Assembly: GCA_002293545.1 (NCBI GenBank) | Contig: DBDL01000046.1 | Coordinates: 1-9,630, forward strand | Direction of reading: 5' to 3' | DNA length: 9,630 nt | Origin: Lachnoclostridium sp. UBA933 | GTDB lineage: Bacteria; Bacillota; Clostridia; Lachnospirales; Lachnospiraceae | In this document: positions 1 through 6,747 of the stretch, piece after piece | Position numbering within the stretch: the first letter of the stretch is position 1 | Layout: every line of letters starts with the position of its first letter | Translations under genes and position numbers: made by a program | Notes under the pieces: generated by a model | Databases searched by the model: none | The model's input: the letters and a program-made list of their open reading frames with translations, nothing else | What the model was told of the DNA's origin: nothing

Positions 1-3000
1 AATGAAAAGTTCAGTAAACTTCCCGCTTCGATGAAGCGGCAGCAAACCTTTATCGGCTGGGATTTTGAAAATACTTGGTCAATCGACGAAGGAGCATCTT
101 ATCCCTACTTGAAGAACTTAAAAAAGCCGGTGAAAGTCAGCGAAGGATTACCGGAAAAGGATATGGAATCCGGTACCGGCACGGCAGAAGATCCCTATAT
201 CATAAAGACAGCAGCACAAATAAATAATGTACAATATGAGCCGACAGCCCATTATCAATTAGGAGCGGATATTGATTTGGAGAATGCGGCGTTTACACCG
301 ATTGGCACATCTACGGCACCGTTCAGCGGAAGTTTTGACGGAGCAGACTATACCATTAAGAACCTGAAAATCAATGTCAGCGGGAATAATGTCGGATTCT
401 TTGGTTATTCCGCAGGAATACTCAAGAACATTACAATAGAAGGAGCAAATGTAACGGGAGGTAATTCCACAGGAGGTCTGGTCGGATACCAAAAAAATGG
501 GATGATTACAAATTGTGCGGTTATCGGGAATGGATTGGTACAGGGTAATACTGACATAGGAGGTCTGGTAGGCTGTAAAGATAACCTTACAATAAGCCAT
601 TCCTTTAGCGAAGTAGCCGTGACCGCAGACAACGGATACGGAGGTGCCGGAGGATTAGTCGGAAAAAATATGAATGGGGGAGCTATTAAAAACTGCTATG
701 CTGCCGGCAATATTACATGCAGCGGTAATTCCGGCGGACTGGTAGGGGTAGATAATAAAGCCGCCTATACCATAGAGAATTGTTTCGCACTGGGAAATAT
801 CAATGATAATTCGGCTGCTGCCGGAATCACTGTAGGAACTGCTGCAATAATAAAGAATTCATACTATTCCGGACAAATGACTTGCAGGAGCATTACAGGC
901 ATTTCCAAGGGCAATAATATTACAAGTTCTTATTTTAACAGCACCATCACAGGAATCACAACGCCTGACGGACAAGCAAGAAGTACGGAACAAATGCTGT
1001 CACAAGCAACTTACATCGGATGGGATTTTGATAATGTATGGAAAATCGATGAAGACATCACGTATCCGTATTTAAGAAATATGAAGCGTCCGGCGTCATT
1101 TCCAACCGCTGCCTTACCGATTGACACTCCGGCAGATTTCAAAGTGACAGGGCAAACATCCACATCTGTCAGTTTAGAATGGGGAGCGGTAGAAAATGCA
1201 ATCAGCTATGAAATTGAAATTGCAGGAGAAATTAAAACCGTTTCACAGGCAACAAAAATAACAATCAATGACCTCAATCCGGATACGTCTTATTCGATTA
1301 AAATAAGAGCAAAACGAGGAAACAGTGTAAGTGACTGGAGTGCCGCCATTGATGTAAGAACAAACATAAACATTGGATTTCCGCAAAACATCCTTGTAAA
1401 AGCACAAACATCTACCAGTATTACGCTTGTCTGGGATGCCGTAGATGGTGCGGATGCGTACCAGATCGAGTATAACGGAAAGGTTGTAATCACAGCAGAA
1501 TTAAGTATTGTACTTAACAACCTTACTCCTGACACGGAATACAGCATACGGATTCGCGTGAAGGTCGGAGATAAGTATGGGGACTGGAGTGCTGCCGTTA
1601 AAGTAATTACGAATCTGTCAATCGAAGCACCGAAAAATATTAGAGTTGATTCACAGACATCTACCAGTATTACTCTTTCATGGGATGCGGTAGACGGTGC
1701 AGACGGATATGAGATTGAGTATAACGGGAAAGTGATTGTAACAACAGACGTAACGGTTGTATTAACAAATCTGACACCGGATACCGAATACAGTATACGG
1801 ATCCGGGTCAAAGCAGGAAATAAATTCGGAGATTGGAGTATTTACATAAAAACAACAACAAATATTTCAATTTCTGTTCCCGGCAATATTGTAATTCATG
1901 GTCAGACATCAACCAGTATTGACTTATCATGGGATGCCGTAGACGGCGCAGATGGTTATGAAATTGAATACAATGGAAAAATCATTTTTACAAATGATAT
2001 CAAGGTTGTATTGGAGCATTTGACAGCGGATACCGATTATAACATAAGAATCCGTGTAAAAGTCGGAAACAAGCATGGAGATTGGAGCGCGTTCATTAAA
2101 GTGACAACAAATATTTCGATTTCCATTCCCGGAAATATAAAGATTGGGGACAGCACCTCATCTACAATCTCTCTATCATGGGATGAGGTTGACGGTGCCG
2201 ACGGCTATGAAATCGAATACAACGGAAAAATTGTCATAACGGATGAAATTCATATCATATTAAGCGGTTTGACAGCAGATACCGAATATAATATACGAAT
2301 CCGTGCGAAAGTTGGGGGAAAACATGGTGACTGGAGTGACTTTGTCAAAATAACGACAAACATATCCGTTTCTGCACCGGGCAATATTGTGATTAATAAC
2401 CAGACGTCGACCAGTATTGACCTATCATGGGATGCCGTGGACGGCGCGGATGGTTATGAAATCGAATACAATGGGAAAATCATTTTTACAAATGATATTA
2501 ATATCGTAATTGACCATTTAACGGCAGATACCGATTATAACATAAGAATCCGTGTAAAAGTCGGAGATAAGCATGGAGATTGGAGCGCGGGTATTAAAGT
2601 AACGACGAATATCTCCATATCCTCACCAAAGAACATTGTGATTGATGTCAAAGCAGCCACCAGTATATCATTATCGTGGGATGCCGTGGAAGGTGCGGAC
2701 GCTTATGAAGTTGAATATAACGGAAAGGTTTTGATTACAGAAGATATTAATATTGTATTGAAAGACCTGACACCGGATACGGAATACAAAATACGAATCC
2801 GTGTAAGAAGCAAAGGTAAATTTGGGGATTGGAGCTCTGTCATTGTTATTAAAACCAATTCACTGACGAATGTAACGATTTTATGGGAAGCGGCAGAGGA
2901 TGCCGATGAGTATATTGTGAAATACAATGGACAAGTTAAAATAACCGATGAAGCGAAAGCAGAACTGACGGATTTGATACCGGGCAAAGTATATCCCGTA

Positions 3001-4635
3001 ATCATTCTTGGGAAAAATGATGGAAGCCTGATTGACTGGAGCTTGGAGATAAACGTAAAAGCTAATGATAATACGGTTTATACGGCACCGCAGAATATTG
3101 TTGTAACAGCAAAAACATCTACTAGCATTTCCTTGTCATGGGACGAAGTGGAAGGAGCGAAAGAATATGAAATCAGGTATAATAACCAGACCATCCGTAC
3201 CAAAGATACCCATGTTGTAATTAATAAATTAACTCCCGAAACAGATTATCAAATTTGGGTGAGAGCTTACATTTATGAAGCAATGGGAAGCTGGAGTGAT
3301 GTAAAATCTGTCAGAACAGGAGATCGTACAATCAATGGAGCACCGGAAGGAATTAAAGTTGACAGCAAGACTTCTTCCAGTATTACTCTTTCATGGGACC
3401 CCCTGACAGGAGTGGATGAATACGAAGTTGAATATAATGGGAAAACGATTGTAACCAGTGATACGAATATAGAACTCACAGGTTTAAATCCGGATACCGG
3501 ATATTCCATCAAAGTAAGAGGCAAGAAAGGGGATGAAAACGGAGAGTGGAGTGCGTCAATCGAAGTGACGACCAACATTACCATTTCCATACCGTCTAAT
3601 GTCAAAGTGGATTCAAGTACCTCCGTTAGTGCCGACCTTTCATGGGATGCCGTTCCGGGTGCCGAGGAATATGAGGTGGAGTACAATGGAAAAGTAATAA
3701 CAACCAGTGATGTGAAGGTTAAAATTGAAGAATTGGAATCGGATACGGAATACAGCATACGCATAAGAGGTAAGAATGGAAAAGAATACGGCGAATGGAG
3801 TGTTTCCGTCAAGGTGGTTACAAACATCACGATTTCCATATCAAAAGAAATACGAGTCGATGCAAAGAATTCTAACAGTATTGCACTTTCGTGGGATGCG
3901 ATTGCAGGAGCCGGCATTTATGAAATTGAGTATAATGGAACAATAATTACAACCAATGAAAGAAACATTGCATTAAAGAACCTGACACCGGATACAGAGT
4001 ACCGCATACGTCTGAGAGGAAAAACCGATACGGAAGAAGGTGAATGGAATTCTGCGATTCTCGTCAAAACAAATGCTCTTACGAATGTAACGGTTTTATG
4101 GGATGGAATTGATGAAATCGAAGAATATGTTTTGGATTATGACGGTCAGAAAAAAGTGACAACAGAAGCAAAAGCTGTGTTGACAAATTTGGTTCCGGAC
4201 CAGGAATACAAAGTAATCATTCATGGGAAAATTGGCGGTGTCTTTGTTGATTGGAATTTGGAGTTCATGGTAAAGGCAGAAGATAACTCCATTTATAAAG
4301 CACCGGGGAATATCGAAGTCAAATCAAAGACGGCAGACAGTATTTCATTTTCGTGGGAAGAAGTATCGGGCGCCGAAGAATATGAAATTGAGTATAATAA
4401 CCAATATATCCGTACCCATGACACAAATATTATATTGGAAGATTTGACACCGGATACGGAATACGGAATCAAAATCAGAGCTTGTATTGGAGATGCTTTT
4501 AGTAAATGGAGTCCGGTGAATCGCGTAAGAACATCGGAAAGTACCATTGCAAATATACCGGGCAATGTCACGGAAGATAGTGAAAATGAAGATATCAGTA
4601 TATTTTCTGATATACTTCCGTTGTTTGCCGCATAA
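1..4635 (+). CDS. GLUG / fibronectin type III repeat surface protein, 5'-truncated by window edge
   Basis: The frame is open from base 1, so the ATG at 31 is probably internal: it falls inside a signature (WDF...W.ID...YPYL) that recurs intact at 1021-1071. The 5' end, including any signal peptide, lies outside the window. The visible part opens with the end of one GLUG-type domain, then a full one (about 175-1090; GGLVG motifs at 472, 559, 649 and 733), then fourteen Fn3-like modules of about 83 aa from 1126 to 4554. Each has a WDAV-type first tryptophan, a YEIEYNG strand, an LTPDTEY turn and a final GDWS. The protein ends in a short acidic tail with LPLFAA at its C-terminus. I see no LPXTG sorting signal, C-terminal TM anchor or cell-wall-binding repeat, so anchoring, if any, must be N-terminal. 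GLUG and Fn3 arrays are typical of adhesins and long extracellular spacers; an enzymatic domain upstream is possible. A secreted or cell-surface location is inferred. Confidence 0.9.
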   Translation, partial: NEKFSKLPASMKRQQTFIGWDFENTWSIDEGASYPYLKNLKKPVKVSEGLPEKDMESGTGTAEDPYIIKTAAQINNVQYEPTAHYQLGADIDLENAAFTPIGTSTAPFSGSFDGADYTIKNLKINVSGNNVGFFGYSAGILKNITIEGANVTGGNSTGGLVGYQKNGMITNCAVIGNGLVQGNTDIGGLVGCKDNLTISHSFSEVAVTADNGYGGAGGLVGKNMNGGAIKNCYAAGNITCSGNSGGLVGVDNKAAYTIENCFALGNINDNSAAAGITVGTAAIIKNSYYSGQMTCRSITGISKGNNITSSYFNSTITGITTPDGQARSTEQMLSQATYIGWDFDNVWKIDEDITYPYLRNMKRPASFPTAALPIDTPADFKVTGQTSTSVSLEWGAVENAISYEIEIAGEIKTVSQATKITINDLNPDTSYSIKIRAKRGNSVSDWSAAIDVRTNINIGFPQNILVKAQTSTSITLVWDAVDGADAYQIEYNGKVVITAELSIVLNNLTPDTEYSIRIRVKVGDKYGDWSAAVKVITNLSIEAPKNIRVDSQTSTSITLSWDAVDGADGYEIEYNGKVIVTTDVTVVLTNLTPDTEYSIRIRVKAGNKFGDWSIYIKTTTNISISVPGNIVIHGQTSTSIDLSWDAVDGADGYEIEYNGKIIFTNDIKVVLEHLTADTDYNIRIRVKVGNKHGDWSAFIKVTTNISISIPGNIKIGDSTSSTISLSWDEVDGADGYEIEYNGKIVITDEIHIILSGLTADTEYNIRIRAKVGGKHGDWSDFVKITTNISVSAPGNIVINNQTSTSIDLSWDAVDGADGYEIEYNGKIIFTNDINIVIDHLTADTDYNIRIRVKVGDKHGDWSAGIKVTTNISISSPKNIVIDVKAATSISLSWDAVEGADAYEVEYNGKVLITEDINIVLKDLTPDTEYKIRIRVRSKGKFGDWSSVIVIKTNSLTNVTILWEAAEDADEYIVKYNGQVKITDEAKAELTDLIPGKVYPVIILGKNDGSLIDWSLEINVKANDNTVYTAPQNIVVTAKTSTSISLSWDEVEGAKEYEIRYNNQTIRTKDTHVVINKLTPETDYQIWVRAYIYEAMGSWSDVKSVRTGDRTINGAPEGIKVDSKTSSSITLSWDPLTGVDEYEVEYNGKTIVTSDTNIELTGLNPDTGYSIKVRGKKGDENGEWSASIEVTTNITISIPSNVKVDSSTSVSADLSWDAVPGAEEYEVEYNGKVITTSDVKVKIEELESDTEYSIRIRGKNGKEYGEWSVSVKVVTNITISISKEIRVDAKNSNSIALSWDAIAGAGIYEIEYNGTIITTNERNIALKNLTPDTEYRIRLRGKTDTEEGEWNSAILVKTNALTNVTVLWDGIDEIEEYVLDYDGQKKVTTEAKAVLTNLVPDQEYKVIIHGKIGGVFVDWNLEFMVKAEDNSIYKAPGNIEVKSKTADSISFSWEEVSGAEEYEIEYNNQYIRTHDTNIILEDLTPDTEYGIKIRACIGDAFSKWSPVNRVRTSESTIANIPGNVTEDSENEDISIFSDILPLFAA
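388..960 (+). repeat. GLUG-type glycine-rich repeats within the surface protein
   Basis: Six short repeats with a G-G-L-V-G or related core start at about 394 (GFFGYS), 472, 559, 649, 733 and 820 (degenerate, AGITVG). The spacing is 78-90 bp, that is 26-30 residues. Between cores the pattern is ITNC/IKNCYAAGNI-like, matching the GLUG motif family found in bacterial surface proteins and some IgA-protease-like proteins. The lead-in at 172-340 (GTGTAEDPYIIKT, then LGADIDL, then FDGADYTIKNL) is the usual N-terminal part of such domains. A right-handed beta-solenoid fold is inferred from family knowledge. Confidence 0.8.
2125..3339 (+). repeat. Five-module higher-order repeat, copy A (1,215 bp)
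   Basis: Modules 5-9 have lengths 249, 249, 240, 222 and 255 bp. The block contains the unusual short module starting LTNVTILW at 2863 and the variant module with a YNNQTIRT strand at 3085. The same order and lengths recur exactly in copy B directly downstream. Each block encodes 405 residues, so the duplication kept the reading frame. Confidence 0.85.
3340..4554 (+). repeat. Five-module higher-order repeat, copy B (1,215 bp)
   Basis: Modules 10-14 repeat the length series 249, 249, 240, 222 and 255 bp of the preceding block. The short LTNVTVLW module is at 4078 and the YNNQYIRT module at 4300. The sequence after copy A (INGAPEG) and after copy B (IANIPGN) corresponds, so the protein ends just after what would be the start of a third block. 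Confidence 0.85.
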
Positions 4636-4674
4636 TGAGTTTTTCTTCAATAAAAATTAATACATAAAAATAGG

Positions 4675-4713
4675 GGCTGTAAACCTAGTACATAAGAGGT
4701 TTGCAGCCTTTTT
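4675..4713 (+). terminator. Rho-independent terminator after the Fn3 protein gene
   Basis: A 12-bp stem (GGCTGTAAACCT at 4675-4686 with AGGTTTGCAGCC at 4697-4708, one G-U pair) has a 10-nt loop and is followed by TTTTT at 4709-4713. It lies 39 bp past the stop codon, and an A-run upstream of the stem could extend pairing. It separates the surface protein gene from the next unit. Confidence 0.9.
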
Positions 4714-4742
4714 GAATTATTTTGGGTTTCAAAAATTGTTTA

Positions 4743-4806
4743 TTGACTGGAGTGTAGTAACGGCAATAATGCGTTTGTAAAATATATGTAAATATGTTAA
4801 TATAAT
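4743..4806 (+). promoter_or_regulatory. Probable promoter region for the small secreted protein gene
   Basis: The best pair is TTGACT (4743-4748), a 16-nt spacer and AATAAT (4765-4770). A perfect TATAAT also occurs at 4801-4806 but without a good -35 at normal spacing. The region is very AT-rich, so the exact start cannot be fixed by reading. The gene must have its own promoter because a strong terminator lies just upstream. Confidence 0.4.
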
Positions 4807-4824
4807 TCAAAAGGGATTAGGGGA

Positions 4825-4838
4825 AATATTATAATATT
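4825..4838. promoter_or_regulatory. Perfect 14-bp AT palindrome between promoter and start codon
   Basis: AATATTATAATATT is its own reverse complement. It sits between the candidate promoter and the ribosome binding site at 4856-4861, a common place for an operator. It also contains a TATAAT, and AT-rich sequence produces such palindromes by chance, so an operator role is only a possibility. Confidence 0.2.
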
Positions 4839-4868
4839 ATCATCACAATACTCATAGGAGGACTTAAA

Positions 4869-5342
4869 ATGAAATCACTAAAAAAGAAAACGATTGGTCT
4901 TTTTATGGTTGTATGCTTGTCTTTGTCGGTGGGACATACAGTGCTTCCCATAGATAATACCATTTCAGTTTCCGCAAAAACCTATAATAATGCAACAATC
5001 AAAAAAGTGCAGAAGAAATTAAATAAAAAGGGTTATAAATGTGGGACAGCTGATGGGGTAATGGGGAAAAGAACAAGAAAAGCGATAAGATTATATCAAA
5101 AATTAAAAGGAATTAAAAGAACAGGAAATATTAATAAGAAGCTTCTTAAATCTCTGCATGTCAAGGAAGTTAAGAAGCCATCCAGTAAGACCTCAGATGT
5201 TGTTTCAAAAACTGTTTATATAACAGAAACCGGCTCAAAGTATCATACAGCAGGTTGCAGATACTTATGGAACTCTAAAATAGCAATATCTTTAAAAGAG
5301 GCGAGGAAATACTATAGTCCATGTTCGGTATGTAATCCATAG
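4869..5342 (+). CDS. Small secreted peptidoglycan-binding protein with C-terminal Cys/His zinc-type motif
   Basis: The 157-aa product starts at an ATG 7 nt after a perfect AGGAGG (4856-4861). Residues 1-36 are a signal peptide: MKSLKKK, a hydrophobic core around residues 9-27, and a likely cleavage after VSA at 34-36. Residues 43-96 match a peptidoglycan-binding type 1 domain (VQKKLNKKGY, then a DGVMGKRTRKAI-like centre, then YQKLKGI and a TG turn). A Lys/Ser-rich linker leads to residues 116-157, where His126, Cys130, Cys152 and Cys155 form a YHxxGC ... PCxxC pattern. Similar tails end some secreted nucleases and other Firmicutes exoproteins and recall the Ada-type zinc site. No catalytic domain is visible, so it may be a wall-bound accessory or metal-binding protein. 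The product is strongly basic. It is monocistronic, with a terminator on each side. Confidence 0.85.
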   Translation: MKSLKKKTIGLFMVVCLSLSVGHTVLPIDNTISVSAKTYNNATIKKVQKKLNKKGYKCGTADGVMGKRTRKAIRLYQKLKGIKRTGNINKKLLKSLHVKEVKKPSSKTSDVVSKTVYITETGSKYHTAGCRYLWNSKIAISLKEARKYYSPCSVCNP

Positions 5343-5451
5343 CTTTGTGTTAAAGATATTAATCACAGCCAATATATTTTTTTAAAAGTTCCAGATCATT
5401 GAAAAGGTATCCGGTATCCCCATCCCTTAACATGATACCTTAAAAGCCATT
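5343..5451. other. Non-coding stretch with a long-loop inverted repeat
   Basis: No gene is seen. AAGGTATC (5404-5411) pairs perfectly with GATACCTT (5434-5441) across a 22-nt loop. A tandem direct repeat GGTATCC GGTATCC (5406-5419) gives two alternative partners for the right arm. It could be part of the 3' UTR of the upstream gene or chance. Confidence 0.3.
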
Positions 5452-5479
5452 GTGGGTGCGCTTTCGGGCACCCACTTTT
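5452..5479 (+). terminator. Rho-independent terminator after the small secreted protein gene
   Basis: A perfect 8-bp GC-rich stem (GTGGGTGC at 5452-5459 with GCACCCAC at 5468-5475) has an 8-nt loop and is followed by TTTT (5476-5479), A and TT. It lies about 110 bp after the stop codon and just before the next promoter. Confidence 0.85.
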
Positions 5480-5514
5480 ATTGAGTATGGAAGCAACCGC
5501 TTATATTTAGAAGG

Positions 5515-5543
5515 TTTACATTTACGCAGTTCTAATGTATAAT
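5515..5543 (+). promoter_or_regulatory. SigA-type promoter of the DUF362-rnz-tsaD operon
   Basis: TTTACA (5515-5520), an exact 17-nt spacer and a consensus TATAAT (5538-5543). Transcription would start near 5550, leaving a leader of about 75 nt before the DUF362 start at 5626. No other comparable promoter is visible up to the tRNA, so it may serve all four genes. Confidence 0.75.
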
Positions 5544-5625
5544 ATAGTATAAACAATGCAGCAGTTATACAGTTTGTATTCATTTGACAGAAAGAAATAT
5601 AGAATTAAAATGCAGGGAGGCGGCA

Positions 5626-6708
5626 ATGAAAAAAGAAGATATTCTTGTTATCTATGGAAATGAACCAAAGGAAATGGCAAGGAAAATATGCGAAAATGCT
5701 TCTTTAGAAACTTTAATTGGGGATAAAAATAAAAAAATAGGATTAAAGCCGAACCTTGTGCTTCCGCATAAAGCGGAAAACGGAGCAACAACACATTCGG
5801 AAGTAGCGGAAGGGATTATAGAATACCTTCAATCAAAAGGGTATTTTGACATTTCCATTATTGAGGGTTCCTGTGTGGGAAGCGATACCGAACAGGCGTT
5901 TCGGGTTTGCGGGTATACGAAATTGGCAGAAACATATCATGTCAAAAATATTGATACGAGAAAAGATACATGGACAGTACATAATTGCAAAGGGGTAGAA
6001 ATTAAAATTTGCAACAGTGCGTTAAGTGTTGACTATATGATTAATCTTCCGGTTTTGAAAGGGCATTGCCAGACAAAAATCACATGCGCCTTAAAGAATA
6101 ATAAAGGAGTGATTCCCGATTCCGAAAAGCGGCGTTTTCATACGATGGGCTTACACAAACCGATTGCGCATCTGAATACGGTTGTAAGAAATGATTTTAT
6201 AATAGTAGACGGCATATGCGGGGATTTGAATTTTGAAGAAGGCGGGACGCCGGTGCAGATGAACCGTTTAATCGGAGCGATGGACCCGGTGCTTTGTGAC
6301 GCTTATGTATGCGGTCTGATAGGATATGAGGTCAGTGATGTACAATATATAAAAATTGCAGAAGAGATGGGGATTGGAAGTGCGGACATGACAAAAGCAA
6401 ATGTAATGGAAACCGATCAGAATAAAAAGCATATAGATAACATAAAACCAACAAATCGAATTCAAGCGCTTGTAAAAGATATTAAAAGTAAGGACGCGTG
6501 CAGTGCATGTTATGGAAGTTTAATTTATGCATTGGAGCGAATGAAAGAAAAGGGGATTTCGGTTAAATATACACCTATTTGTATAGGACAGGAATATCGG
6601 GGGAAAAGCGGGGAGGTTGGAATTGGGAATTGCACCAGAGGATTTCAAAAATCACTGGGAGGATGTCCGCCAAAGGCGATTGACATTATGGAATTTTTAT
6701 CCAAATAA
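5626..6708 (+). CDS. DUF362 family protein with C-terminal cysteine cluster
   Basis: The 360-aa product starts at the ATG at 5626, chosen because GGGAGG (5615-5620) lies 5 nt upstream; an upstream in-frame TTG at 5584 has no ribosome binding site and is rejected. The N-terminal 270 residues have DUF362 hallmarks: a KPNLV strand near residue 43, a THSEVAEGIIEYL helix, an EGS turn, INLPVLKGH, the long TCALKNNKG segment and an IVDGI...GGTP strand. The last 70 residues carry CSAC (Cys292, Cys295), Cys319, GNC (Cys336) and GGCPP (Cys347). That spacing suggests an iron-sulfur or metal site rather than the double ferredoxin insert of other DUF362 proteins. The biochemical role of the family is not firmly known. 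It has no signal peptide or TM segment, so is probably cytoplasmic. It is first in the operon, 39 bp before rnz, with no terminator between. Confidence 0.85.
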   Translation: MKKEDILVIYGNEPKEMARKICENASLETLIGDKNKKIGLKPNLVLPHKAENGATTHSEVAEGIIEYLQSKGYFDISIIEGSCVGSDTEQAFRVCGYTKLAETYHVKNIDTRKDTWTVHNCKGVEIKICNSALSVDYMINLPVLKGHCQTKITCALKNNKGVIPDSEKRRFHTMGLHKPIAHLNTVVRNDFIIVDGICGDLNFEEGGTPVQMNRLIGAMDPVLCDAYVCGLIGYEVSDVQYIKIAEEMGIGSADMTKANVMETDQNKKHIDNIKPTNRIQALVKDIKSKDACSACYGSLIYALERMKEKGISVKYTPICIGQEYRGKSGEVGIGNCTRGFQKSLGGCPPKAIDIMEFLSK

Positions 6709-6747
6709 ACAAAAGTGTATGACAAATAACCAGAATGGAGTTAATAG

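Larger units (their letters stand above)
1126..4554 (+). repeat. Array of 14 fibronectin type III-like modules
   Basis: Module starts were read from the recurring x-P-x-N-I-x-V opening or its LTNVT substitute: 1126, 1378, 1627, 1876, 2125, 2374, 2623, 2863, 3085, 3340, 3589, 3838, 4078 and 4300, with the tail at 4555. Most modules are exactly 249 bp. Modules 8 (2863) and 13 (4078) are shortened to 222 bp and lack the first beta strand. Modules 4 and 6 are the most similar pair, sharing an identical 39-bp stretch at 2029-2067 and 2527-2565. Similarity is high at protein level but scattered silent differences separate the units, so the array is not a very recent clonal expansion. Confidence 0.9.

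Noticed and set aside
1290..1811. Long open frame on the minus strand inside the Fn3 array
   Set aside because: It is the antisense shadow of repetitive Fn3 codons. Its own translation is a mirrored repeat with no ribosome binding site or family resemblance.
3273..3917. Long open frame on the minus strand (214 codons) inside the Fn3 array
   Set aside because: Same reason: it follows the module period of the plus-strand gene and has no promoter, start context or recognisable domain.
1126..4554. CRISPR-like or satellite repeat interpretation of the 249-bp periodicity
   Set aside because: The period is one protein module, the reading frame is continuous, and the differences are concentrated in codon third positions.
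5584..5589. TTGACA as a -35 element
   Set aside because: No -10 at suitable spacing: the sequence 17 nt downstream is AAAATG, and the position is already inside the leader of the better promoter at 5515-5543.
5584..5625. TTG at 5584 as an upstream start for the DUF362 gene
   Set aside because: It has no ribosome binding site, while the ATG at 5626 has GGGAGG at 5 nt. The extra 14 residues do not look like part of the family.
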